Source of the DNA: CBDBZX01 sp965213645
Lineage (GTDB): Bacteria > Deinococcota > Deinococci > Deinococcales > Trueperaceae
DNA: 64,000 bases
Assembly: GCA_965213645.1 (NCBI GenBank)
Contig: CBDBZX010000002.1
Location: 806,001 to 870,000 of the forward strand
Direction of reading: 5' to 3'
The first letter of the stretch is position 1; the number at the start of each line of letters is the position of its first letter. The notes below the pieces were generated by a model. It was not told where the DNA came from. It did no database searches and saw only the letters and a list, made by a program, of their open reading frames with translations. Below are positions 11,379 through 19,442 of this stretch, piece by piece. The translations under genes and the position numbers were made by a program.

Positions 11379-11626
11379 CAAACTCACGCGCTTCTCAGAT
11401 TAACGCCTCTTGCGCCAAGATATGAGAATTCTAAAGAGCCCGTGAAGTCTATAAAGGGTGCGTGAAGTAAAAAGTTCACATTTGTCAGCAATTGGCGGGG
11501 GTCAATAGGTAGACTCACCCAACACTGAAGTTCTCTCTCTTCACGCATTGCAACGTGCGACATCACCTTTTCAGTGTTTTTCGCCCTAGCGTGCCTCGGC
11601 TTACTCACTTCCGATGTGCTTAACGC

Positions 11627-11632
11627 TAGGGT
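11627..11632 (+). promoter_or_regulatory. -10 box TAGGGT of a leaderless-type promoter
   Basis: TAGGGT ends 6 bases before ATG 11639; there is no Shine-Dalgarno sequence. Confidence 0.55.
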
Positions 11633-11638
11633 TACTTT

Positions 11639-13681
11639 ATGTCTAACCGTACGCCTAACCGTTTAGCTTCTGAAACGAGCCCTTACCTCTTACAACACGC
11701 TGAAAACCCGGTGGACTGGTTTCCGTGGGGACAAGAGGCGTTTGCCAAAGCTCGAGCGGAAGACAAGCCCATCCTCCTTTCGGTGGGCTATTCGGCGTGC
11801 CATTGGTGTCACGTGATGGCGCACGAATCGTTCGAGGACGAGGCGACGGCGGAACTCATGAACCGCGACTTTGTCAGTATCAAGGTAGACCGTGAAGAGC
11901 GCCCCGACGTGGACGCCATCTATATGAACGCGGTGCAGGCGATGACAGGCTCAGGTGGCTGGCCGATGACAGTGGCGATGACGCCAGAGGGCAAACCCTT
12001 TTTCGGCGGGACGTACTATCCACCCCAAGACCGCTACGGACATCCAGGTTTTAAGCGTGTATTGGCGAGCCTTGCGAATGCTTGGCAGACGCGGCGCGAC
12101 GAGGTGATAAAGTCGGCGGAGGGGATGACGCAGTATTTGGGACAGCTTTCAAATCTCCCCACTCAGCCCGGTGAGTTGAACGCCGACATTACAGAAGAAG
12201 CCTTGAAAAACTTGCAGACCTCTTTCGACAGAGTTTCTGGCGGTTTCGGCGGTGCACCCAAATTTCCACCGCACAGCACCTTGGACTTTTTGCTCAACCG
12301 CTCTGAACCACACGCGCTCGAGATGGCAGACCTCACCCTCACCAAAATGGTAAGGGGCGGCATCTACGACCACTTGGGCGGCGGCTTCGCCCGCTACAGC
12401 GTAGACGCCGTGTGGCTCGTGCCGCACTTCGAAAAGATGCTCTACGACAACGCGCAGCTCGTCAGGCGTTACTTGAAGGCGTATCAGCAGACGGGGAAAA
12501 CGCTTTACAGGGAAACGGCGGTAGGCGTTTTGGAATGGGTCAAACGCGAAATGTTGGACTCTTCGGGCGGTTTTTACAGCGCGTTGGACGCGGATTCCGA
12601 AGGCGTCGAAGGTAAGTTCTACGTTTGGGATGAGGAAGAGGTTGATGACCTCTTAGGTGAGGACGCGCCGCTTGCGAAGGCGTACTACGAAATCTCGAGC
12701 ACGGGCAACTTCGAAGGAAAAAACATTCTCAACGTAACGCAGCCAAAAGAAGAGGTTGCGCAGCGCTTTGATATGAGTTTAGAAGGACTCGAGAAAAAGC
12801 TGTTCCACATTAACAAGATGCTGTTCGAGGCCAGGGCCAAGCGCGTTCACCCTGGCTTAGACGACAAGATTCTCCTCTCTTGGAACGGCTTGATGCTTGC
12901 CGCTTTCGCCGATGCAGGGCGTATTTTAGAGCGAGAGGATTATCTCGAGGTTGCCGTAAACAACGCAAAATTTGTCCGCCTCGAGATGATGAAAGACGGA
13001 CGTCTTCTTCATTCTTACAAAAACGGTGAAGCGAAGATTGCAGGGCTTTTAGAAGATTACGCCTATTTCGGGCTCGGCTTAACCTCTCTTTACCAAGCGA
13101 CGTTTGAGAGTCGGTGGTTGCTGCTCGCTTTAGACCTTGCCGAAACAATTACTGAACATTTTGTTGATGCTGAAAATGGCGGCTTTTTCAGCACTGCCGA
13201 CGACGCCGAAACGCTCATCGTGCGCCCCAAAGACTTCTTCGACGCGGCGACGCCTTCGGGTAACGGTGCAACGGCTGAGTTACTTCTTACGTTGGCAAGA
13301 TACACAGACAACCGTGAGTGGGAAGACTTGGCGGCGGGCGCGATTAAGCCGATGACGGAGGCGATGAGGCGGCAACCCAATGGGTTCGGGACGCTGCTCG
13401 GTGCGTTGGAGAGACTGTTGAGTGAATCCAGAGAAATCGCCATCTTCGGGAACAAAGAGAGCGAAGAGGTGCGCGAACTTCTTCAAAGCGTCCGCGCATA
13501 CGCCTCACCTTTTAGTGCGCTCGCCGTGGTTGAACAAGATGATCCGCTTACCGCTCGCTTACCTTTTTTACAGGGAAGAGGTCAGGTGAACGCTCAGCCA
13601 ACTGTTTATATCTGCGAAGGCGGCGCGTGTAGACTTCCTGTAACGACGGTTGAAGAGGTGCGAGCGCAGTTTAGGCGGTAA
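11639..13681 (+). CDS. DUF255 / YyaL-type thioredoxin-fold protein
   Basis: 680-residue cytosolic protein of the YyaL/SSP411 (spermatogenesis-associated protein 20-like) family: an N-terminal thioredoxin-like DUF255 domain followed by an (alpha/alpha)6-barrel resembling sugar-processing enzymes. Family landmarks are NRLASETSPYLLQHAENPVD at the start, the CHWC redox-like motif (Cys54 and Cys57), SGGWPMTVAMTPEGKPFFGGTYYPP, LGGGFARYSVD and VPHFEKMLYDNAQL. The biochemical role of the family is not established. The next gene's -10 box overlaps its stop codon. Confidence 0.93.
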   Translation: MSNRTPNRLASETSPYLLQHAENPVDWFPWGQEAFAKARAEDKPILLSVGYSACHWCHVMAHESFEDEATAELMNRDFVSIKVDREERPDVDAIYMNAVQAMTGSGGWPMTVAMTPEGKPFFGGTYYPPQDRYGHPGFKRVLASLANAWQTRRDEVIKSAEGMTQYLGQLSNLPTQPGELNADITEEALKNLQTSFDRVSGGFGGAPKFPPHSTLDFLLNRSEPHALEMADLTLTKMVRGGIYDHLGGGFARYSVDAVWLVPHFEKMLYDNAQLVRRYLKAYQQTGKTLYRETAVGVLEWVKREMLDSSGGFYSALDADSEGVEGKFYVWDEEEVDDLLGEDAPLAKAYYEISSTGNFEGKNILNVTQPKEEVAQRFDMSLEGLEKKLFHINKMLFEARAKRVHPGLDDKILLSWNGLMLAAFADAGRILEREDYLEVAVNNAKFVRLEMMKDGRLLHSYKNGEAKIAGLLEDYAYFGLGLTSLYQATFESRWLLLALDLAETITEHFVDAENGGFFSTADDAETLIVRPKDFFDAATPSGNGATAELLLTLARYTDNREWEDLAAGAIKPMTEAMRRQPNGFGTLLGALERLLSESREIAIFGNKESEEVRELLQSVRAYASPFSALAVVEQDDPLTARLPFLQGRGQVNAQPTVYICEGGACRLPVTTVEEVRAQFRR

Positions 13682-13684
13682 ACT
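13679..13684 (+). promoter_or_regulatory. -10 box TAAACT overlapping the DUF255 stop codon
   Basis: TAAACT is 5 bases before ATG 13690, and its first three bases are the TAA stop of the preceding gene. Confidence 0.6.
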
Positions 13685-13689
13685 AGCAT

Positions 13690-14028
13690 ATGCCCACATT
13701 GCCCAAAGACTTGCGTCAGCTACTCGAGCAACTAGGCGAGCACTTAGGGAAGTTTTACGGCGAGCGCTATGCGGGTCTCATTCTCTTCGGCTCGTATGCG
13801 AGAGGGGATTGGACGGAGCACAGCGATGTGGATTTGCTCTTGTTGCTGAACGGTGAAGTCAGCTCGAGTAGAGAGATTATGCGAGCCGAAGACGTTATTT
13901 ATCCTTTCGCGCTAGAATCCGGTCATCTCTTAACGTTAGTACCTATTAGCATCAACACATTTTATCATTCGGGCGATCCGTTCTTACTTAACGTGCGTGA
14001 GGAAGGAATCAGCATATCGGCGAATTAG
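13690..14028 (+). CDS. MNT-type nucleotidyltransferase (antitoxin-like)
   Basis: 112-residue minimal nucleotidyltransferase. The catalytic signature GSYARGDWTEHSDVDLLLLL (about 34-53) has the GS pair and the two metal-binding aspartates (Asp46, Asp48). In known MNT/HEPN pairs the MNT protein neutralises the HEPN partner by AMPylation or by binding. The HEPN gene follows 26 bases later. The third catalytic Asp is not obvious, as in some small MNT proteins. Confidence 0.88.
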   Translation: MPTLPKDLRQLLEQLGEHLGKFYGERYAGLILFGSYARGDWTEHSDVDLLLLLNGEVSSSREIMRAEDVIYPFALESGHLLTLVPISINTFYHSGDPFLLNVREEGISISAN

Positions 14029-14054
14029 AACAGGCGGCGAGGCAAGCAGCTCTC

Positions 14055-14411
14055 TTGGATAAGGCGCTACGTTCTTTAGAAGTCGCCGAAGAGATTTACA
14101 AAGGTGGCAGCTTCGATTTCGCTGCGTCACGTGCTTACTACGCTTATTTCTACACGGTTGAAGCGCTTTTACTCTCGCAAGGAATTAGCGTCTCGAGCCA
14201 CAAAGAAGCCATCTCTCAGTACGGCTTACACTTCGCTAAAACCAAGCTGCTCGACCCTGCCTTTCATAAGATGATGCGCAGGGCATTTGGTCTTCGTCAA
14301 ATTGGCGACTATATGGTTGAAAAGCCCGTTATACCGCAAGATGCTGAAGAGGTCATCCGCGAGGGCTGGGCGTTTTTAGAAGCAGCCAAAGCCTACCTCG
14401 CCTCGCTGTAG
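14055..14411 (+). CDS. HEPN domain protein (partner of MNT)
   Basis: 118 residues. The core SLEVAEEIYKGGSFDFAASRAYYAYFYTVEALL is the HEPN four-helix signature, continuing through KAKLLDPAFHK-like and RQIGDYM elements to a C-terminal helix of about 25 residues. In HEPN toxins an R-x4-6-H motif forms the RNase site; no clear R-x4-H is seen in the usual place, so nuclease activity is doubtful. No ATG or GTG is available; TTG 14055 is the only usual start after the in-frame stop at 13998, which suggests coupling to the upstream MNT gene. Confidence 0.82.
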   Translation: MDKALRSLEVAEEIYKGGSFDFAASRAYYAYFYTVEALLLSQGISVSSHKEAISQYGLHFAKTKLLDPAFHKMMRRAFGLRQIGDYMVEKPVIPQDAEEVIREGWAFLEAAKAYLASL

Positions 14412-14473
14412 ATTTTCAAGGGTTTAACTCGAGCTATGTCCCAGGGACATCAAGGAATCATCCTAATCTGCCG

Positions 14474-14479
14474 TAAAAT
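14474..14479 (+). promoter_or_regulatory. -10 box TAAAAT of a leaderless-type promoter for msrA
   Basis: TAAAAT ends 6 bases before ATG 14486. Confidence 0.6.
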
Positions 14480-14485
14480 GACCTC

Positions 14486-15034
14486 ATGGCAAATGAAACC
14501 GCAACCCTCGGCGCAGGCTGCTTCTGGTGCGTCGAAGCTGTCTTCCAAGACCTTAAAGGCGTCCAGCGCATCATCTCCGGCTACACAGGTGGCGAGACAC
14601 CCAACCCGACCTACCGCGAAATCTGCGGCGGCGACACGGGTCACGCCGAAGTTATTCAAATCACCTTCGACCCAGAGATTATCTCCTTCAAAGACCTCTT
14701 GTACGTCTTCTGGCGCACGCACGACCCGACGACCTTAAACCGCCAAGGCGCGGATACCGGCACGCAGTACCGCTCGGCGATTTTTTATCACAGCGACGCG
14801 CAAAAAGAGATTGCTGAGAAGTCCAAAGCCGAAGCGGACGCCGCCGGGCTCTACCGCAACCCCATCGTCACAGAGATTACGCCCGCGTCCCAGTTTTACG
14901 AGGCGGAACTCTATCACCAAAACTTCTACCGCCAGAACCCGAATCAAGGGTACTGCCGCGTAGTAATTGATCCGAAAGTACGCAAGCTCAGGAAAGAGTT
15001 TGGGGATAAGTTGAAGGGTGCTCAGGCTGCTTGA
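14486..15034 (+). CDS. msrA: Peptide methionine-S-sulfoxide reductase MsrA
   Basis: 182-residue cytosolic enzyme that reduces the S epimer of methionine sulfoxide in oxidised proteins and free methionine. The active-site motif GCFWC with catalytic Cys12 is at the N-terminus, followed by GYTGGETPNPTYREICGGDTG and HAEVIQITFDP, and FWRTHDPTTLNRQGADTGTQ, all standard. Normal length for a stand-alone MsrA. It fits an oxidative-stress-resistant lineage but is not in an operon with msrB. Confidence 0.97.
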   Translation: MANETATLGAGCFWCVEAVFQDLKGVQRIISGYTGGETPNPTYREICGGDTGHAEVIQITFDPEIISFKDLLYVFWRTHDPTTLNRQGADTGTQYRSAIFYHSDAQKEIAEKSKAEADAAGLYRNPIVTEITPASQFYEAELYHQNFYRQNPNQGYCRVVIDPKVRKLRKEFGDKLKGAQAA

Positions 15035-15070
15035 GTGATAGTCCTGCGTTCCTAGATAACCTCTTTCTGC

Positions 15071-15076
15071 TAAACT
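15071..15076 (+). promoter_or_regulatory. -10 box TAAACT before the lipoprotein gene
   Basis: TAAACT ends 7 bases before ATG 15084. Confidence 0.5.
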
Positions 15077-15083
15077 GGTCGAA

Positions 15084-15485
15084 ATGAAAACGCTCATTTC
15101 GACCTTCTTTTTGTTATACGTTTTGTCGGGTTGTCAGCAGGCGTCGGTGGTGCTCGAGCCACCAAGCACGCCTCAGTCCACTTTGCAGGATTTAAGCGAG
15201 GCGCGAAAGGGACGAGAAGCTGCTCTGGAGAATATCGCGCAAGGGCGGCTTATGCTCATAGCTTATGGACGGCCTCACCCAATCTTTTTTGAGTACGCAA
15301 AAGTGCTCAAGGAGCGTTACGGCGTCATTCATTCACACAGAGGCTGTGTGCTGCTGGAATCTGAAGCGTACCTTAGAGCGTACGAAAGTACGATGAGTGC
15401 AGAAATTACCGAACGATTTGGCGATGATGTTTTCGACAAGGCGCGGCAAGAAGCCGAAGAGAACTGGGCACTCAACCAATCATAG
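15084..15485 (+). CDS. Small predicted lipoprotein
   Basis: 133 residues. The N-terminus MKTLISTFFLLYVLSGCQQ is a lipoprotein signal peptide with lipobox LSGC (lipidation at Cys17), so the protein should be exported and anchored to a membrane. The mature part is helical and polar, with no recognised domain. It has its own -10 box and no partner gene on the same strand. Confidence 0.72.
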   Translation: MKTLISTFFLLYVLSGCQQASVVLEPPSTPQSTLQDLSEARKGREAALENIAQGRLMLIAYGRPHPIFFEYAKVLKERYGVIHSHRGCVLLESEAYLRAYESTMSAEITERFGDDVFDKARQEAEENWALNQS

Positions 15486-15635
15486 GCAACACTTCTACAT
15501 TGTGCTAGGGCTGACTCTCTAACCCACCTTTAGCGGAGTCTCTCCCTGCGCAAAAACACTGTTATTGCAGGTGACACATCTCCATTTAGCTGGCATCAAA
15601 GACTACTGCTTAGTGAAATTGCCCGTATCGAAAAG

Positions 15636-16049
15636 TCATGGGGTTTGGTCTAATTGAGCCTCATACCGCCAAAACGCTGACGGCGATATAATATCAACCT
15701 CGCGAAACCTCTCCAACGTCAAGAGGTCTTTGTCCCCCGTAACGATACACGTGCACGCGCCCGTTAGCGCAGTCGCGAGTATCCAGTCGTCATCCGGGTC
15801 GCGGCAAACGGGCTCGCTGAGCGGTTCTGGCGAGACACGCTGCATGTGAGAGGTAAGGAGGGATCGAGCCTCACTCACCTCAGCCTCAGGCACTTTGAAC
15901 TTCTTTAGGAGCTTGCCCTCAAATTCGTCCAGGATGAAGTCCGAAGTGATGAGATCGTGGGTACGTTGGCAATGCTCGAGTAAGTCATGACAGACACCTT
16001 TAGCGACAAACGCCGCAATAAGGACATTCGTGTCAAGAACGAGCCTCAT
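15636..16049 (-). CDS. PIN-domain toxin-like ribonuclease
   Basis: 137 residues of the PIN-domain family of toxin components. Acidic active-site residues are visible: Asp6 in LVLDTNVLIAAF, Glu in LDEFEGKLL, Asp in CRDPDDDWILATAL, and the TGDKDLL motif. PIN toxins cut RNA in a metal-dependent way. The start codon overlaps the stop of the RHH gene by 4 bases (ATGA), the usual translational coupling of a toxin-antitoxin pair. Confidence 0.9.
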   Translation of the reverse strand: MRLVLDTNVLIAAFVAKGVCHDLLEHCQRTHDLITSDFILDEFEGKLLKKFKVPEAEVSEARSLLTSHMQRVSPEPLSEPVCRDPDDDWILATALTGACTCIVTGDKDLLTLERFREVDIISPSAFWRYEAQLDQTP

Positions 16050-16264
16050 GAAATCTCATTGAAGACATCCTCATCGGTGTAAACGCCTTGTGCTTCGGCG
16101 TAAGGGGTGAGCCGCTGACGGAGCGAGCGCAGTTGGTGAGCGAATAGATATTCGCGTACTGCTTCACGGATGAGGTCGCTTCGAGACATACCCGCTACCT
16201 GAGTAAATTGGTCCAATTCGGTCTTCAAGTCTTTGGGTAAGCTAACTGAGATGTTCTCACGCAT
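16046..16264 (-). CDS. Ribbon-helix-helix (CopG-type) antitoxin
   Basis: 72 residues from ATG 16264, chosen because GGAGG stands just before it and because MRENISVSLPKDLKTELDQF is the normal RHH start; a longer reading from 16297 is unlikely. The RHH strand (NISVSLP) and two helices (ELDQFTQVAGMSRSDLIREAVREYL) form the DNA-binding domain, and the acidic C-terminus would wrap the toxin. Such antitoxins bind and repress their own promoter. Confidence 0.9.
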   Translation of the reverse strand: MRENISVSLPKDLKTELDQFTQVAGMSRSDLIREAVREYLFAHQLRSLRQRLTPYAEAQGVYTDEDVFNEIS

Positions 16265-16327
16265 GGTGCCCTCCGGTGCTGTATCACATTGTAGCACAGT
16301 GAAGCTATATGAAGAGCTTCGAATCTA

Positions 16328-17476
16328 TCACCCAATCGCAGGCAACGCCTCAAAATCCACCACTGGCTTATTCGCCAAAACAGTCGCCGCATCGGGCGTA
16401 TGCACGATGTTATACAGACTGTCACGCTGACGCGGAACATATCCCGCTTCAGTCACTTGGCGGATGATTTCACGTTCAGGGGCGTTGTCGTTCTTTGCGC
16501 CCGCTTGTGAAACGACGTTCTCCTCCAACATCGTGGAGCCAAAGTCGTTCGCGCCGAAGTGCAGCGCGGTCTGCGCGACCTTGAAGCCCATCGTGGGCCA
16601 CGAGGCTTGAAAGTTGTGGATGTTGTCTAAAAAGATGCGGCTCACCGCTAGGTTTTGCAAGTATTCGTGCGCTCCTGCGCCGGGCGCTTTGCCCTCGACG
16701 CGGACGCCTTCGGTCTGGAGCGTCCAGGAGATGAAGGCGGAGAAGCCGTTGCCATACTTTGCTAACGACTTGTCCTGTTGATCGCGGACGCGCTTCATGC
16801 TCTCCACACGTTGCGCGGGCGTCTCCCCAAAGCCGATGACCATCGTCGCCGTCGTGTAGAGCCCCAACGACTGCGCCTCTTCCATCACGCGGAGCCAATC
16901 GTCTGTGGAGATACGCGCAGGTGAGATGTGCTTGGCGTGGCGCACCTCATCTACGAGCATCTCGCCGCCGCCGCCGGGGAGACCGTCTAAACCAACGGCT
17001 TGCAGTTCTTTTAAGACTTCTAAGCTGCTCATCCCTGTGAGCTTGCTCATCCCTTTAATCTCTTCGGGCGAAAAGGCTTCGACGCGGACTCTCGAGTGAT
17101 GCGTTTTGAGGTGTTTCATGAGGTCTAAGTACCAGGTGAACTCTAAGTAAGGGTTCACCCCGCCCTGCATCAAGATGCGCGTACCGCCCAAGCTCTCTAG
17201 CTCCCGCACCTTTTGGCTGATCTCTTCAAAAGATAGGGTATAAGCGTCAGCTTGTTTCTTAGTGCGGTAAAAGCCGCAAAAAGCGCAGCCAACGTTGCAC
17301 ACATTCGAGTAGTTGATGTTGCGGTCAATCAGGTAGGTGACAGTTTCGGGGTCAGTGCGCTGCTCACGCACAGCGTTGGCGGCGGCGGCGAGGTCAAAAA
17401 GAGGTAAGTCGTAGAGTCTGATGCCCTCTTCTAAGCTCAACCTCTCGCCTGACGCGGCTTTGTGGAGTAGGTCCAT
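16328..17476 (-). CDS. mqnC: Cyclic dehypoxanthinyl futalosine synthase MqnC
   Basis: Radical-SAM enzyme of the futalosine route to menaquinone, converting dehypoxanthine futalosine to its cyclic form. 382 residues, usual length. The iron-sulfur signature is CNVGCAFC (Cys60, 64, 67), followed by GGTRILMQGGVNPYLEFTWY, the GLDGLPGGGGEMLVDEVR loop and VIGFGETPAQR, typical for MqnC and distinct from MqnE. Alone in its own unit; TAAAAT (17481-17486 on the plus strand as its complement) lies 4 bases before ATG 17476. Its presence means the host makes menaquinone by the alternative route. Confidence 0.95.
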   Translation of the reverse strand: MDLLHKAASGERLSLEEGIRLYDLPLFDLAAAANAVREQRTDPETVTYLIDRNINYSNVCNVGCAFCGFYRTKKQADAYTLSFEEISQKVRELESLGGTRILMQGGVNPYLEFTWYLDLMKHLKTHHSRVRVEAFSPEEIKGMSKLTGMSSLEVLKELQAVGLDGLPGGGGEMLVDEVRHAKHISPARISTDDWLRVMEEAQSLGLYTTATMVIGFGETPAQRVESMKRVRDQQDKSLAKYGNGFSAFISWTLQTEGVRVEGKAPGAGAHEYLQNLAVSRIFLDNIHNFQASWPTMGFKVAQTALHFGANDFGSTMLEENVVSQAGAKNDNAPEREIIRQVTEAGYVPRQRDSLYNIVHTPDAATVLANKPVVDFEALPAIG

Positions 17477-17480
17477 AGTG

Positions 17481-17486
17481 ATTTTA
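17481..17486 (-). promoter_or_regulatory. -10 box TAAAAT of a leaderless-type promoter for mqnC
   Basis: On the minus strand TAAAAT ends 4 bases before ATG 17476; an alternative TAGACT box overlaps it 5 bases upstream. Confidence 0.5.
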
Positions 17487-17536
17487 GTCTAGCACCGCAA
17501 GAGGCGTGCAGACGTTACTTGGTGCAAGGATTCACA

Positions 17537-17560
17537 AGGGGTGATTTATGAATCACTCCT
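17537..17560. repeat. Palindromic repeat (AGGGGTGATT / AATCACTCCT)
   Basis: Near-perfect palindrome AGGGGTGATT-TATG-AATCACTCCT in the 568-bp gap between mqnC and the SnoaL-like gene. It is a member of the family also seen at 17600, 53089 and 60163. Apart from the two palindromes I see no gene in 17477-18044; the second half is AT-rich. Confidence 0.75.
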
Positions 17561-17599
17561 ACCTGGTGCCACGTTACGTGCGTTTGAATACAGCGCAAC

Positions 17600-17631
17600 G
17601 TAGGGGCAGGTTCCAAACCTGCCCCTATTAC
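17600..17631. repeat. Palindromic repeat (GTAGGGGCAGGTT / AACCTGCCCCTATTAC)
   Basis: Inverted repeat with arms GTAGGGGCAGGTT and AACCTGCCCCTA, 39 bases after the previous copy. Same outer bases (GTAGGGG ... CCCCTA) as the copies at 53089 and 60163 but a different core. Confidence 0.8.
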
Positions 17632-18044
17632 ATTTGTCTAACAATACCTCTTTGAAGCTCGAGCCAAACCTTCGCCACCCCATAAGTCTGCACAAGTGAA
17701 ACATTACGCTTGCTTCTGCCGTAGCGCAAGATACCATTCGCATAGACAACACCTCACTTCATAACGTAAGATAGCTTAGGTTTGCGGGCTCGAGCTTATG
17801 TAGCGCAAACCTCAGTTCAACTTTTGGCGCATGTTTTGGTGGTGTTTATCTGCATAATCTCTTGCGACGTGATATGAAATCAAGGTGAAATCTAAGCGCA
17901 ATCCAGTCAGTTTCTGCACATAGAGGACTGTTTTCATTCAAAACAGAGAATTTAAGCACAACATTCAGCTTATGCACGTGTAAAGTAAAAAATGACCTGT
18001 TTAATGCAATCATCAAAGCATAAATATTCAAGGAGTGGTATTTA

Positions 18045-19238
18045 ATGGAAGCCGACGGAGACACCCAAAAGCCTCAACATCATCAACACGGGCACTCTTC
18101 TTTCGACGCAAGGTCCGTTCAGCCGATTACCGACGTGAGCAGCGCGGATATCAGCAAGTTCACAGCGGGTTCACAAAGAGGTAAGGCGCACAGTCTTAAA
18201 GGCTTCGACGATGACTATACTGACATCGTGGATTACATCGTGCGGAGCACGCACAAAATATGGGAAGAAAAGGGCATCGGCCATATCTACACGCACTACC
18301 GCCACAACGTCCTGATTCACACCTCAGACGGCATGACCTACGGGCGCGACAAGGTCATCGCCGACTCGATTAAAACAATGGCGGCGTTTCCAGACGTGCG
18401 CCTCTACGCCGATGACGTGATTTGGTCGGGCAACGACGAAGACGGCTTTCATTCCTCACACCGCATCGTCTGGGTCGGTCACAACACGGGCTACAGCATC
18501 TATGGTCCACCCACAGGGCGCAAAGTCGTGCGGCGCGGCGTCGCGCACTGCTTTGTCAAAGAGAACCGCGTCGTCGAGGAGTGGATTTCGCGGGATGAAC
18601 TCGCGTTGGTGCGGCAGCTCGGCTTTAACGAGTTCGAGCTTGCCCGCAAGCACGCAGCGAAAGACGCCGCAAGAGGTATTAAAGGTCCCGAGTCGCGTAC
18701 GCATGGTGAGGTCGAAAGGCTGTGGGGACAGAATCCACCCGAAACTATGGAGCCCAAGCAGGGCGACGGCTTCGACGTTGAGGACTTTGTCGAGCGCAGC
18801 ATTCACGAGATTTGGAACTGGCGGCTCTTGGGCCGGGTGGGGCTGTACTACTCCAAAAACTACCTCTGCCACACCTCCACCAACCGCACGCTCTACGGCT
18901 TGGGCGACTTCAAGGCAAATATCTTGGCGCTTCTAGCCGCCTTTCCCGACGCCGCCATGCGCGTGGACCACGTCTGCTGGCTCGGCAGCGACGACGAGGG
19001 CTACCGCGTCGCAACCCGCTGGACGCTGCAAGGCACACACGACGGACCCGGTATGTACGGCGAGCCGACGGGTCAGCGCGTTACGCTCATGGGTATCACA
19101 CATCAGGTAATTAAAGACGGTAAGTTCATCAAAGAGTGGACGGTGTTTGATGAGTTTGCGCTCCTAAAGCAGCTCTATTGGCCCAAAGATGAATATGAGA
19201 TGGAGCGGGCGTTGGGTAGAAGTGGGCTACCTTTGTAG
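18045..19238 (+). CDS. Protein with two SnoaL/NTF2-like domains
   Basis: 397 residues. After a His-rich start (QKPQHHQHGHSSF), two homologous SnoaL/NTF2-like domains are visible, roughly 60-190 and 240-385. Both contain the sequence order YTH/YSKN, TYGRDKVIAD / YGLGDFKANI, a length of AAFPD, then GxxYGPPTGRKV / MYGEPTGQRV and ENRVVEEWISRDELALVRQLG / GKFIKEWTVFDEFALLKQL. Such proteins act as ester cyclases, isomerases or hydratases, or only bind ligands; the substrate is unknown. The ribosome site is AAGGAGTGG. It is followed by a flavoenzyme gene, suggesting a shared pathway. Confidence 0.8.
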   Translation: MEADGDTQKPQHHQHGHSSFDARSVQPITDVSSADISKFTAGSQRGKAHSLKGFDDDYTDIVDYIVRSTHKIWEEKGIGHIYTHYRHNVLIHTSDGMTYGRDKVIADSIKTMAAFPDVRLYADDVIWSGNDEDGFHSSHRIVWVGHNTGYSIYGPPTGRKVVRRGVAHCFVKENRVVEEWISRDELALVRQLGFNEFELARKHAAKDAARGIKGPESRTHGEVERLWGQNPPETMEPKQGDGFDVEDFVERSIHEIWNWRLLGRVGLYYSKNYLCHTSTNRTLYGLGDFKANILALLAAFPDAAMRVDHVCWLGSDDEGYRVATRWTLQGTHDGPGMYGEPTGQRVTLMGITHQVIKDGKFIKEWTVFDEFALLKQLYWPKDEYEMERALGRSGLPL

Positions 19239-19288
19239 GAGCAACTGCGAGAGGTCGCAAACCTCTTGCGGCTGACAACCGGGAAATC

Positions 19289-19338
19289 AAAAGGTAGAAT
19301 GGGAAACGCAGATGCTTGAGCTTTCCGTTCTGCCTTTT
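19289..19338 (+). terminator. Long imperfect hairpin after the SnoaL-like gene
   Basis: AAAAGGTAGAATGGGAAA pairs imperfectly with TTTCCGTTCTGCCTTTT across a 14-base loop and ends in TTTTAT. Placed 50 bases after the stop codon; likely a terminator, so the next gene may have its own promoter. Confidence 0.5.
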
Positions 19339-19442
19339 ATGCTACGTGCCTTTACGATCTTTTACCTCGAGCCAACTTAGACGTAACTTTAGATAGTGCT
19401 CGAGTCCCTCACTGAAAGAGAAAATCACGAGAGGAAACCACC

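Noticed and set aside
11384..11608. 74-codon minus-strand frame between the acidic gene and the DUF255 gene
   Set aside because: No ribosome site, no family and unusual residue make-up; more likely non-coding.
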